From the NCBI GenBank assembly GCA_947179485.1, contig OX359245.1, forward strand, positions 61,801,067 to 61,865,066: 64,000 nt of DNA, read 5' to 3'. A program made the translations under genes and the position numbers. The stretch is from Allacma fusca. Its lineage: Eukaryota; Arthropoda; Collembola; Symphypleona; Sminthuridae. Each line of letters starts with the position of its first letter. The first letter of the stretch is position 1. Below, piece after piece: positions 47,958 through 60,600 of the stretch. Below the pieces are notes generated by a model. It saw only the letters and a program-made list of their open reading frames with translations. It made no database searches and was not told the DNA's origin.

Positions 47958-49746
47958 ATAGTTTGCTGAAAAAAAACGTTACGATGACTTTTCGGGAATT
48001 AATAAAAGCAATACTAGTGCTAAGTATGTATAACCATTAAGCGTGCTTACAAGTAACCCTCGCCCCATGCCCACTCGGGATCGGAATGAAATTTTGTGGG
48101 AGCTTAATTACCTGGCCCAATGTCCCAGCGAGACCAAAAGTTTGTGCCATCTCGGCCTGGTTTGCAGAAGTTTTAAAATCTAATTCGTGAGTAAAGGGTC
48201 CCAACATGAATTTTACAATGTTAAATCCCATAAGAAATTTTCATTTTCGAAAGTCGATGCTCTTTTAAAAGAATGACACATCTATGGCATGTATTCATCA
48301 CACGTGGTTCTACCTACCTTCTTGACCTTATATTGGTCAATAATGGTCACAATTAGGTTTTTATCCTCATATTGGTCAATGTTGGTCACAAATATTTCTT
48401 TGGCTCCTTTGCTCACGAATTAGATTCTAAAACTTCTGCGCGATTTCCCGCGCAAACCAGGACGAGATGCCACAAACCTTTGTTCTCGCTGGGACCTTGG
48501 GACAGGTACCTAAGCTCCCATAAAATTTCATTCCGATCCCGAGTGGGCATGGAGCGAAGGTTACTTGTTAGAGAAGTTTCATATTACTTTAAATCAAGAA
48601 ATATACTTTTCATCAACCGTATTCACTGTTGTTAATACTAACCGTTATTAACCGATTAACGCTATTGAATTCAACTGCTAACCGTTTATAACCATAACCG
48701 AATTCCTAAAAAACCAATAACGAAAACGAAAACCGAATTTAGACTGTCATTAACTTTTGAGTACTTAACGTAAACCCAAATTTTCGGTTACCCATCACTG
48801 CCTAAAAGTACGGAAATTGAAATTTTATGAATTAACGAAAACCCATTGAACAAATTAATAGTGTCATTTCGAATGTTGAAACAAGAATTTCGATGCATAT
48901 ATGTATGTAATGCGATTTTTTAATGGTTTTCTGGACCATGATCTTTGGTCTATGTATAGTAGTAATCACTGTCAAATAATGTTAACGCATCTCAAAATCC
49001 CTGTTTGTATAACAAAATTCCTTGAAACACGTCAGTCAATTTGAAAATCCATTTTCGAAAAAAAAAAGAATTCCTATCCCTTTGAGATTTTCCAACCGAG
49101 AAATATTTTTCCTTGGGAAGGAACTTCTGGCCTTCTCAAATACGGGCTCTTTCAGGTTTGTACATTGTTGTATTTGAAAAACCCTGGAATTTGTTTCAAA
49201 ACTGGGTGGACCAATAATAGTGCTCGGATTCGATATTAAATACAAAATAAACCATAAATAGAATATGTAATGTGTTTTCCAAGCAAAAGGGATGAGGAGT
49301 CTTAACTGTTACAAAAAGTAGAGCAATCTAGACAAAATTTGTACTGAGTGTAGCTAAGTGCGTGTTCAGTGCTCGAAAGTAACATACCTTACGAAATCTA
49401 CCTATATCCGTTTCGCTTTGATTTTTGAGCATACAGGATGTAAACTGTTTTGCTTTGAGTAGAGAAAATGATGTGTGAGGATTTGAAATATTTGCATTCA
49501 ATTCCGATATCATACTTAACGGATTTTAATCCCAATTCGAATATTTGTTTTGTGAAATAAAAATGCAAATTTAATTTATTCGAAAAGAATTGCTACAGAA
49601 TGGTAAAATCGGTTATATAATGTTATTTGCAGTAAAGATTTTTTTTTTCGATTTAATATGGATTTAAATACCGCTTATAGTTAAAACACTTAGTTTACCT
49701 CCTGTCAAGGTCAACATTTGTACGAGAGCTGATTTTTATATTACAG

Positions 49747-50940
49747 ACTCAACGTTCCAAGGGAAGACGCCATTCGATATCCTATCTGGAATTGTGTACC
49801 CTACCGGATACGCTTGTTGTATCGTCTTCACCTTGGCTTGCATGGTTCACCCCCAATTACCACCACACTTATTTCAAATGCAGTTTCCAATTAATACCAA
49901 GCTAATGCTTGCGAAGTACATCATGTCAAACCTGATTATTGCATATGCTCTTGTTATTGATATTACCATTGGACTATCATTTTCCTTGACCACTTTTATG
50001 CCAGGGCTTTGCGTTGTTAAAAGCACTGTTCACGATCTATTGTAAGTAAGATTTTGAACAAACGGCGATTTTGTTAAGTGTAAATTATGTTATGCTGAGC
50101 TTTGTTTATGCTGCCAGATGTTTAGTATTGAAATAAACTGTCCATGAACTGATGCGCTTGTCTTTGATGGTTAAAGGGCAATCTACCCTCCCAAGTGTTT
50201 AGGACATGGGTGTAAAATTCCAGAAAGAAACAATTGGAAAATAACTGTAATTTCGATTAAAAGATTTGTTTAAAAGATGGGTTTTACAAATGTATAACAT
50301 TTAAATTGGATACTGCGATTGACCAATGACATTCCAAAAATTTACATTTTATTCCCGGATTAGCCAATAAAGTCTGGATGCTTAGTTTGGATCAACGAAT
50401 TGATTAATATAATTCGAATATTCTGTTTGGTGTAATTCCAGAAGTCAGGACATGGCGATCACGGCTGGACTGTACAAGCGAAAAAATTTGTTCGAAACTG
50501 TAATAAATGAAAGCGCAGATCTTACCAAATTTATTGGGGACTATCGTCAAATACAAATACTAGCGACAACAATTAACGCCGTGTTCGCAGACCTGGGGCC
50601 TCTGGGACAAACAACATGGATGAGTGCAACTATAGGCATTTTAGTGAGTCTTGTGAGATCCAACGAATGGTTGCATAGGTTGGCATTATGTGCTGGCGCT
50701 GGGTTCAACATTGGCCTTGGCATTTTTTACAATCCATTTGCGGGGGCTGTGTATGAGGAATCAAATGAAGTTTTAATGCGTCGAAGACGAAATTGCCGTT
50801 TAAAGCATCATAAGCTGCGTCTCAGAGCGTTGCAACCAGTCAAGATATTCTGCGGAACTTGGTTTTACTTCGATAGAGGAATTATCATTACATCAATACG
50901 TATCATTCAGGACAATGTTATAACGATTCTATTATCCTGA
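49747..50940 (+). CDS. Receptor copy D, exons 2 and 3
   Basis: Exon 2 (49747-50041) encodes the third and fourth membrane segments with DILSGIVYPTGYACC and HPQLPPHLF. Exon 3 (50442-50940) encodes ESADLTKFIGDYRQIQI, the fifth and sixth segments and the C-terminal block VKIFCGTWFYFDRGIII, ending ILLS. The introns are GT-AG; intron 2 is 400 bp. Together with 37374-37749 this makes 389 residues with no stop. Exon 3 is very close to that of copy C, pointing to recent duplication or conversion between them. Confidence 0.72.
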
Positions 50941-52829
50941 GCTTCAAAACTTAATCATGATTTTTATTTTGGAAGACTGTGATTGCCAGACAATTGGTTT
51001 CTATAAATTAGATTTTGGTTGGATAATTAATTATAAATTCGGCATCAATTCTTTAAATATTTCCTTCTATTTATATTCTAAAAACAAGGTGACATTTAGG
51101 TGCTGACTCTACTAAATGTTGACATGCCTTCACATTATTATTTAATTTTAGAATTAATAGTATTTTAATGATTACAAGCATACTGGGGTACATGCGCACT
51201 CAATTGCCGGCTATGATTGGCATGTGGGTTTGTAAATCAAATTAATATTTATTTTTCTGCATTATAGACACTGTACTGTTATATTGTTACCAATCTCCCT
51301 TCGATCTCTCATGTAATAGTACAACTAACAATTCATAATACCTAATATTAATAACAATAATCATTTTGGTTAATAATACCAATAATTATTCATAATATTA
51401 ATTATTCATTCACAATTAATAAAAATACAGTCTTTCTAACGATGTAATTACAAAATTATAATTAAGACTAATTACACAGGTAGTTAAATTAGATAACGCA
51501 TTGAGGATTCAGAAATTACGGGATAAAATTAAATTATTTAAATGCAGATTTTTATTAGCTATCCTTATTCTTGTCCTTTTATCCGTAGTCAAGTAAAATC
51601 TTTTAGTTGCAATTAAATGTGTCAAATAACACAGTAAATTAAAACATCTATATTGAAATTTATTATAATTTCTTTCTTTTAATGTACATATTTTCACAAA
51701 CTCGTGTATATACATATGTTCAACTATAAAAAAGTATATTGATTCCAAAAAATCTATTCTTATTTAAATACATTTTAATTTAATAATATTTTGCAGTTAG
51801 TAGCCGACAAAATAGGATGAATCATTTGATAATTTCTGATTTGATTTTGCCATAGTTAGTAGCAAACTCGCTTACAACATTTCTAAGATGATGTTCATTG
51901 ATCTAAACTTGAAGCAATCACAAACGTGAAGAGTTGTGGAGGCGACAAGACGAGAATTTTGATGGCTTCCAAAATTAATACCTTTCTATTTCCAGTTTGT
52001 GTTCCCAATATATTTTCCCAGCCATTCAGAATTCTTGGAAAAGTGCTGTAAAAACGAATATTTCCATTCAAATACAATCATTGAGAAACAAATCGAAAAT
52101 GACACGTGTTTACACAGTTGCTAGTTTTATATCACCGGTTAACAGTTAGGATACAAAATAAATACCCCAAGTATGATCGCACATATTTATTTATGAGAAC
52201 TAACTCATAAATAATGATGATTTAAAAAATTGTGTAATTCATTTGACAATTTAGTACGGCAATTGTAACTTTTTCATGTGTAGCCTCATACAGCGCCACC
52301 CAAGGACGTTTCTACAAAAAAATCCCAAACAATTGCAACAACAAAAATATTAACACTTGAAATAAACATTTGACTTTAAAGGGACTTTTGTTAACTTATG
52401 TAGATATGTTTAGATCCCGGGGATGTTCTTTAAAAATGTCTAACTTTGCTTCATGTTTTTATTCATCCATGTCCTAGAATATTGACTTGAGGCAAGTAAG
52501 TAAATTCAAGTCAATCTGGAACAATATTTATGCCCTTAAGAAACTAGAAACACTCACAAAACCTTTCACAGCTTTATGTGGGCTGCGGGTTACACAAGAG
52601 GACAAATGTTTTACTATCCTGTAAAAAGCGTTACACGTCATCGTTAAATTGGAAATTTTTAAATTTGAAGAAATAAAATTACCTTTTTTCAAAGTCAATA
52701 AAAAAGGACGAATTAATCTATAGTAAATAGAATTTGAAAGCAGGTTTTGAATAACTTATCATGATGCATTCTTACATGAAATTTTCTCGTCGAGTTACAG
52801 TAGATTCACATTGGGTGTTATTTTCCACG
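50941..52829. other. Spacer between copies D and E
   Basis: No gene was found. The part 51100-51800 matches the sequence downstream of copy C (32200-32990). The part 51800-52010 matches 36170-36340. The target-like TGTGGGCT at 52577-52584 is unoccupied here, in contrast to copy F's upstream region. Confidence 0.55.
52629..52680 (+). promoter_or_regulatory. Conserved upstream block, copy E
   Basis: The counterpart of the blocks before copies B, D and F: 'cgttacacgtcatcgttaaa' followed by a TTTAAATTTGAAGAAATAAA-like run, about 150-200 bp before the exon-1 ATG. Confidence 0.35.
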
Positions 52830-55800
52830 ATGCATCTTACCGGGCCGGTAGCAACCCTTTATTTAAAAAAGTGCATACTGTGGAGTCACTACACTGGGAT
52901 TTTGCCAATTCAATGGAATTTTAATCGTGAATGCCCCGAAGTTACAAAGAGCCGATTTCGTCTCGCAATTTGGAAACTATCGATGCTGTTCTACTTTGCA
53001 TACACTGTTATTGCATTCTACAGAATAACTCAGTTTTTGTTCAGCGATCAATGGGATCCGTCAGCATTGGAAGTAAATGCATTCCTTACAACGATTTTTG
53101 TACACACTAGTTTTTGTTCTTGTGCTTACTTGAAATCATTCAGCGTGTACGACCTCGTGCCATTGCTGTACAATCAAAACTTGTTATTTCACAAGAGATT
53201 TGACGGTAAGAAATGTTTAGTAGTTCCCGAATTCCTCTGATCGTCATGCCTTAGCAATAAAATGGTGTAAAAAAATAATATATATTCAGGAATTCTGCTG
53301 AATCTCTGTCCCTTGTGCAGAAAGGTCCTCAACGATTTCAAAACTCCCTCTTGAAAAAAAGGTCAATGATTTTCAAAAACCCTTAACGTATACGTTTAGA
53401 TATCTATGTATAACAAATTTACCTGAAAAATGCAAATAAATTTGAACATCCATGCTAAAAAACGGCAAAAAACGTAAAAATCCATGCTCGCAAAAAGCTT
53501 TCCCATACCAAGTATTTTTTTGAGATTATAATTCGTTTCAAAACTGGGTGGACCAATAATAATATTCAGATTTTATTTGGGAGTTACGTATGTGAATTGT
53601 CCTGCAACACTAATAGAAAAATGTAAATGTTTTATAAATATTTATGCGATTGATCTATGTATATATACATATTGCTTCTTGAAAACCATAATGGACTAAT
53701 TTAATTCATTATTAAATACAAAATGAAGCATAAATAAAATCTGTAATGTGTTTTCCAAGCAAAACGGATAAGGAATATTAACTTGTACAAAAAGCAGAGC
53801 AATTTAGACATAATTTGTCTGGAGTGCACGGAGTGTGAGTAACGCGCTCTAAACTTATATACCATCACGGATTACTGCACTCGCATCAGATCGTTTAATA
53901 TGCACCCTGTTTGGTTTTGATCTTATGAAAGCTTCCTATTTCCACTTCACTTTGGATTTGGAGGTTATATGATGCAAAATATTTTCCTTTGAGTAGAAAA
54001 GCATGTGAGTATTCGAAATATTTGCATACAATTCCGATTATCATATTTGACGGATTCTAATCCCAATTCGAATATTTGTTTTGGGAAATATCAATAAAAA
54101 TTTTTTTATTAGAAAATAATTATTGCTATAGATTGAAATACAATTAATTATTCAAATACTTATAATTGCATTCCAACCGATGCCAACCAGCAGTATTTTA
54201 ATGACTATCTGTATGTGAACATCGACTATATAATGTTATTTCAAGTAGATTTTTTTTCGATCTAATATGGATTTAAATACTTGAACAAATATGTATAAAA
54301 ATACCAGTTCTGTTAAAATACCAAAAATTTGAATGAAATACTGATTCTAATTCTAATTTGAATGACCTGCTCTGGTGTATCTCAATTTACCTCCTGACAA
54401 GGTGGACATTTGTACAAAAGTAAAAAGTTATTTCACTCTTTAATGATGTTTTTATTACAGACCCAACATTCCAAGGGAAGACGCCGTTCGATATCCTATC
54501 TGGAATTGTGTACTATTCCGGACACGTTGGGTGTTTCTTCTTTACCTTGATTTGCATGGCTTAACCCCAATTACCACCACATTTATTCCAAATGCAATTT
54601 CCAATCAATACTAAGGAAATGCTTGCTAAGTACATCATGTCAAACCTGATTGCTGCATATGCCGTTGTTATTAATATTACCATTGGACTATCATTTGCCT
54701 TTACCACTTTTCTCCCAGGGCTTTTCGTTGTTAAAAGCACTGTTCATGATCTGTTGTAAGTAAGATTTTGAACCTATGGTAATTTGGTAAGTTCTTAAAT
54801 TATGGCTGAATCAAACTGTCTAGGAATTGATGCACTTTTCTTTCAGCGAAGAAGGGCATTCTGTCGTCCAGAGTGCTCAGGAAATGTGTGCAAACTTCCT
54901 GCACAGGCATAAAAACACCTGTGACTTCAATTTGCCAACTAGTGCATTGCACTGGTTCAGGTCACACCGGGGTATTTGGGTTCAGGTTCAGGTTCAGTAT
55001 GAGTGCATGTATATTGGACCCAATAATTTTGGGTCCTTCCATAATGATTTCCATTGCAAAACCAATGACAGGGTGTCCCAGGAACCAGTGAACTTGCATT
55101 CTTATTCTTTTTAAATATATTTTGTACTGCGAATACCCAATTGTACTATTAATACAAGATCCATGTTAAAAAAGTTTTGATTCTCAAGTACCCAAACATG
55201 TTCGGGTCCGGTCCAAAAATACCCTGGTTCAGGTCGTATTTTGGGTACTTTTTCGAGTTCTGGTACTAATAACGTGCGGGTACTACAAAAGCGCAATTGG
55301 GTCAGGTTCAGGATCAAAAAATTTGAACCTGTTAAATGGGCACTTTTCAGAGCTGTGTTCGGGTCTAGTAAATTCAGGATCCGACCTTGGACTTGACCTG
55401 CACTTGAACTAGCAAGTATAAACTTGCATGGACACGAACTTGGTATTTTGAATCTTATCAAGTACTTGGCCATTCAAGTAACTTTAACCAAGTGTATTTT
55501 CAGATACCTGAATTTAAAACAGTACCTGCAATTTGATTTCAAAATTGTGTAACCCGCACTTGAACCTGAACTGGAATTTCACGTATTACAAGTAAATGTT
55601 TAAAATATAAAACTTCCTGCCATAATTTCTGTAATACAAAGAAAATTACATTTTACTAAAAACATTTTTTGGTGAATATTTTAATATTACAAAAGATTCC
55701 GTTAAGAAGCTATAGTGAGTTGGGACACATTTATTCTACATAAGTACAAACAAATTGATTGCTGCAGTTATTATTACACCTCCTCAAGTATTCTTTGTAC

Positions 55801-57448
55801 TACAGTAGTAAATCCCAGCTTGAGATAATCGTCACGTATCTTAAATTGCAACCATACCTTTAGGCAAAGACAAGTACGAATAGTGTCTGGTAACATTGAC
55901 GGACGACAGAAAAATCCAATAATTAAAAATTATAAGTAATTACTTGCTAGAAGTAGTTACATTCATAGTGATTCTCTCCTTCCCATAATGTAAAATGTTG
56001 ATGGGCAATTGAACGTTTTGCAAAATAACCATTTTCTGGTAATTCTACAATTTCTGGGCACGAACTCATTTGTAAATAAAAATCCGTGCAGTGCACTGAT
56101 TTGGGCAAACTTTGTTTGCATGTGCAGGAAAGTGAAACTTATATTTAAAGATTTTTAGCAGGGTAGGGAAATAGAGTTTGCTTGTTATCTGTAAAGGACG
56201 CATGTCCATACGTCAATCCGTTGGAAAGGTATAGCAAATGCAAGATTTTTTGATAATTGTATACAGAAAATAATTTTCAGAGGTCAAACGGTTGACCCTG
56301 GGTCAGTGAAAATATCAAAAGGCACATCTAGAATGTATATCCGATTTTTTGGGACAAATCCCATATCCGTATGTCATTCCGTTGTTGGTTGTGCGACTCA
56401 CAAGATTTTGTAGACGGACGGACGGACGGAACAGACTCGTCTATAAGAAAGTTTCACTTTCTAAAAACTTATTGTACTTACAATGCCAATAACCAATGTT
56501 CAAATACCTAAAGTTTGTGTCCAGGTACAGGTTTGACTGTTTTGAACCAACATACATATGTTTATTGCCAACATACCGTATATTGCACCTGACGTTTTTG
56601 AATGCAAGGGGGAGGACTGAGAAATTCACGACCTGCTGGATCGGAGTTATTTATTTATAGGAACACTTTGTAATAATTACATTAGAATAAGGGATTAATA
56701 AGGAAACCTTAGATCAATTATTGAAATTTAATTAAAGAAATTATTGGAAAATAACAGTAATTTCGATTGGTTTAAAAGATGGGCAGGGAAATTCCAGAAC
56801 CTTCGGATTGGATCATGCGATCGGCCAACGAAAATCCAAAAAATTAGATGTTATTCCTGGACTAACCAATAAAATCTGAATGCTTATTGTTAGTTTGTAT
56901 TAACGAATAAATGAAATTAAATAGAACATTCTGCTTGGTGCAATTCCAGATGTGAGAACATAGCGATCACGGCTGGATTGCACAGGGGGAACAATTTACT
57001 CAAAACTATAATAATTGACAGCTCAGATCTTGCCAAATTTATTGAGAACTATCGTCAAACACAAATACTAGTGACAACAATTAACGCCTTATTCTCTGAT
57101 CTGGGACATCTGGCACAAGCAACATGGATGAGTGCAACTATAGCCATTTTAGTGGGTCATGTGAGATCCGACAAATGGTTGCACAGATTGGCATTATTTA
57201 CTGGCGCTGCATTCAACATTGGCATTGGCATACTTTACAATCAATTTGCCGGGGCTGTGTATGAGGAATCAAAGGAAGTTTTAATGCGTCGAAGACGAAA
57301 TTGCCGTTTGAAACATCAGAAACTGCGTCTCAGAGCGTTGCAGCCAATCAAGATTTTCTGCGGAACTTGGTTTTACTTCGATAGAGGAATCATCATCTCA
57401 GCAATACGTATTATTCAGGACAATGTTATAACGATTTTATTATCCTGA
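52830..57448 (+). pseudogene. Receptor copy E, full exon layout with one in-frame stop
   Basis: Exons are 52830-53205, 54461-54755 and 56950-57448, with the family's exact lengths 376, 295 and 499 bp and good splice sites. Exon 2 contains TAA at 54562-54564, where relatives read a His, Tyr or similar codon before PQLPP, so the product would end after about 160 residues. Exons 1 and 3 are open. Intron 2 is enlarged to 2.2 kb by the element at 54940-56564. Here, unlike B, D and F, the upstream ATG (52776, MKFSRRV) is in frame with MHLTGP. A single change in an otherwise clean copy implies recent loss, or a polymorphic null allele. Confidence 0.72.
54940..56564. mobile_element. hAT-like element with GGTTCAGG arms in intron 2 of copy E (1,625 bp)
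   Basis: A perfect 8-bp duplication TTGCCAAC lies at 54932-54939 and 56565-56572. The left end TAGTGCATTGCACTGGTTCA and the reversed right end TAAACATATGTATGTTGGTTCA are degenerate inverted repeats. GGTTCAGG, GGGTAC and CCTGAACC words fill the left 600 bp. A GGAC tetranucleotide run is at about 56413. The same point in copy B's intron 2 is empty (28119-28126). Confidence 0.72.
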
Positions 57449-57724
57449 GCTTCAAAGCTTACTCATAATTGTTTTTGCATGACTGTGATTGCAAACCATT
57501 TTGTTTCTATGAATTTCATTTTGGCTGGATAACTAACCATAAATTCGGCATCAAATGTTTCTAAAATACTTTATTTCTATTCCTTTTTTTAAATTCTAAA
57601 GACATGTGAAAATGATGTTGAAACTAAATTCGAGATTGAAATTATTCATATTTTAGCGAAAGCATACTTTCGTATGGCCATACGTACTCGGTTTCGATAG
57701 GGGAATCAATATATTAGCTACATA
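57449..57724. other. Start of spacer between copies E and F
   Basis: The diverged 3' flank of exon 3, alignable with the flanks of copies A-D for about 150 bp. No gene was found. Confidence 0.4.
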
Positions 57725-58020
57725 TGTGCTAGGACCAATTCAATTCTAAATTGGAAATTTTATGTTCAGTTAAGTTTATTTCACTACTTTTTCGATTCTA
57801 TTGAAGATTAAATTGAACCAATTGATCCAGTTAATAATATTAAATTGAACTGAATTGTTGCCGCTAAATTGTAAATTGAATTTCATCAAGATTTAATAAA
57901 ACAGTTATTATCTAAATAAAAATCAATCGTTTCGAATGAACCTTCATTTCCTTCAATAATTAACGATTTGTATTTTTAATTTAGGTTCCTTCTGTAGTAC
58001 GCTTGGAAAACGCTGCCGTC
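57725..58020. mobile_element. Relic of the end of the 5.4 kb DUF4806/transposase element
   Basis: TGTGCTAGGACCAATTCAAT matches the left end at 16973 (GTGCTCGGACCAATTAAATT). Similarity continues through AATTGAAC words to 'ttccttctgtagtacgcttgg', which matches 17209-17229. Only this end was found; the genes are absent, so it is a deleted or non-autonomous relative. Confidence 0.6.
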
Positions 58021-58192
58021 GTGTCCAGATGACGTATTTGGTAAGTATAGCGCAGAAGTCTTTTTTTAAACGGCCAACCGTGAAGGTCACTATTTTATAA
58101 AAAAAATTATAGGGACCATCAGATGTTTAATTGTACAAAAATTGAAAATAGTCTGATTAATAGCCCTTATTTGGTCACAATTTTGTGTAGTT

Positions 58193-58906
58193 TATAGACA
58201 TGTTCAGATTGCTCTGCGCATGACACGGAGGGAGTGTGCATAACTTTCCGCGAATTCCGATACTGGTGCTTAGCTCATTTTCAATTATCATTGAAACATA
58301 TAGGACTGCCAAATTAAAACTAAAATATGAGTGTTTTTTCAACTTCGAAAATTGCTAAATTCTTTGAAAATAGATTACAATTTTTGACTAGAGGAAAAGA
58401 CCACATAAAAAGTAATTATATAACCGTTAGAAAATTGGTCAAAGGGAGCAATAACATTATGGGGCATATTGAACCTGGAAGAGGACCCACGAAAAATACA
58501 TCAAAATTACCATATTACACTGTAGAGGTAAATTAACATTAAAATATATCTTTTACTGAATCTAATGTCAACCCATAGTAATATGACCATTCATGTGTAC
58601 GATTTTTAACCATTAAAAATATCTTAATCCATTCATTCCTGTCCTTTTCATTGACTGGAAGGCGAAAAAATTTCCAAGGAGAATTTTTTCGCTATTATTG
58701 TAACGAGAAACAATACATGTGAGCATTTTCAACTGATTAGCGTTTATTTACCTCATCAAAATCAGTTTTTCTAATTATATAAACTTGCACTTAGTGGTTT
58801 TTCATAGGAAAACAACAATGAGCTAAGCACCAATGTGCTTTGAAGTTCAAACTTGAACCGCGCTCCAAATATTTGGTAACCTCCTCCAAATGAACATGTC
58901 TATAAG
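58193..58906. mobile_element. Possible MITE with ~85 bp imperfect inverted ends
   Basis: The left end TATAGACATGTTCA and, about 70 bp inward, TGGTGCTTAGCTCATT recur in reverse order and orientation at the right end with the same spacing. A 69-codon plus-strand frame (58327-58536, MSVFSTSKIAKFFENRL) lies inside, ending near a GTAAAT donor-like site. It has no family I know. No target duplication was identified. Confidence 0.5.
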
Positions 58907-58953
58907 GTACATACTAATGATAAGTGCATATTTAACTACATGGGGAGGAGTTA

Positions 58954-59860
58954 CAGTGCACTCTCGCTATAAGAGCACCCCTAAAAGCACTCCAAAAGCG
59001 CTCCTAAAACGGTATACTCTTATATAAGGAAAATGGTTCTAAATATCGTTATACGTTATAAGATATGCGCTAAACAAGACAATGTCATTATACAGTATAC
59101 ATAGTAAACAGGTAGCAATTCTCGAGACTAGATAGACAACTTCGATTTGCTAATTTGTCTATGACAAGAGTGTAATTTTCCCGAACCATCTGTATTAGAG
59201 TGCAGAGGCACTGTTTGTCTGCTTCCCTTCTCTGCATACATTCTTTTTATATTCCATTGTTTTTATAGATGTTGAAATCAAACAAAATGGATGGTTGTGA
59301 TGAAGTTGTTGTATCTATAATATGTAGTCAATTAAAAGCTAGTTGTGTAGTTGTTAATAACCAAATATATTTGTATATACCTCCAGCAATTACATTGATG
59401 CTCTCATATCTTCGTGTAATGTCATTCATTAAATTCATACTAAATTAGATTTTAATTTTAATGGTACTATTTCAAAACAAATATCCATGGGACATAATAA
59501 GAGTTACAGAAAAGGGTTGGAAATTCCTCGATTGTCATTGCTGCAGCACTTGCTGAATTATTGATCTTGTTTTGAGACCTTTGGTAGTTATTCAAAGTAA
59601 TTCAATTTGTATGTCAATGAAAATTTTACACGGCAGATTTGTTAAGGGTATAGATAGGAATTATAACCTCCACTACATACCCAAATTGAACTAAATTGTT
59701 CGCATGGACACTTGAGCAGCTTTTTGGGAAACGTTTCATAATCATTTCTGTCTGCTAATATGTTCTTATAAAGGACAATTTTTTTCCGTGAGGATGTAAA
59801 ATGACAGCATTTATATCGGGAATGCTCTTATGAACGGTGCTCTTATAGAGAATATTTACT
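58954..59860. mobile_element. Possible pogo/Tigger-like element remnant
   Basis: CAGTGCACTCTCGCTATAAG on the left resembles pogo/Tigger ends. GGTGCTCTTATAGAGAATAT near 59836 is a partial inverted counterpart. Several 'ctcttata' words lie between. No transposase frame was found and the boundaries are approximate. Confidence 0.4.
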
Positions 59861-60383
59861 TTATTAATCACCTTGGGAGAACCTGAAAGTGCTGTTATAT
59901 AGAACATGCCCGCAATTGTTTAATAACTTATCAAAACGTTGTCAGATTCGCTTCTCGCCTTCTTCGGATTTCTGAATCATCCTCCATCAATGTTTAAAAG
60001 AGAAGTGTAAACCGTAGAAACCGAAGAATAAATGTTATTTAAGTTTTTCAAATGTTTTAATATCTTTAGCTCGTTCCATTTTTAATTCGTGTCATTTTGT
60101 GTTTGAAAATCACTCCGCAGGAAACGTGAACTAATTGTAAGAATACTGCGCAAAGGAATTTGATGTTTTTACTTTTGAGTTCAGAGCAGCAACTTCGAAA
60201 CGTACTTCAAAACTTCACAGTCACACAATGATAAGCGAGAAACACGATGAAACAGGAATAATAACATCCAACATTTACAAAGGCACAAACACGCGAGCCA
60301 TCACAAATGGACGCAAACCATATAATTCTCCTGGAAAAATCCTAAACGTCGTTGATTGAAATTTAAACGTTTTGCGGACAGCT

Positions 60384-60600
60384 TGCAGGCCCAACTAATA
60401 TTTACATCGAGCCCGAACCCGCCCGCAACCCGCTCTATGTGCATAAAGTACAACCCGACCGGCCCGTTGAAATACGATAAAAGCCCAACTTGCAACACGT
60501 CAAAGCATTAAACCTGAACCCGCTCATTACCCGCACCGGCGGGTCGGGTCGGGGCGAGGCCCGACCCGAATTTTTACCCACGGGTCAAGCCTTTTCTGTA
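60384..60600. repeat. GGGTCGGG-word island
   Basis: Dense copies of CCCGAACCCG, GGGTCGGG and CCCGACC stand out in AT-rich DNA and resemble the arms of the word-array elements. Termini were not resolved: CAGGCCC on the left and GGTCAAGCCTTTTCTG on the right are weak candidates. Confidence 0.45.

Larger units (their letters stand above)
37954..48800. mobile_element. hAT-like element with TAACG arms, split by a Gypsy element
   Basis: The termini are CAGTGATGGGTAACG and CGGTTACCCATCACTG. A perfect 8-bp duplication CCTAAAAG lies at 37946-37953 and 48801-48808. The arms are full of AACGTTA/GGTTAACG and ACCGAAAACCG words. Without the LTR element it would be about 1.7 kb. The empty site survives in copy C at 30139-30146. 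Confidence 0.85.
37801..48954. mobile_element. GGTCC-arm MITE in copy D intron 1, split by nested insertions
   Basis: This is the orthologous counterpart of 29998-30306. It is bordered by TATAGTAG on both sides (37793-37800, 48955-48962). Its own sequence is only the two edges, about 150 bp each (37801-37953 and 48801-48954). Everything between belongs to later insertions. Confidence 0.72.

Noticed and set aside
55111-55473. 120-codon minus-strand frame in copy E intron 2
   Set aside because: It is made of the GGTTCAGG/GGGTAC words of the inserted element.
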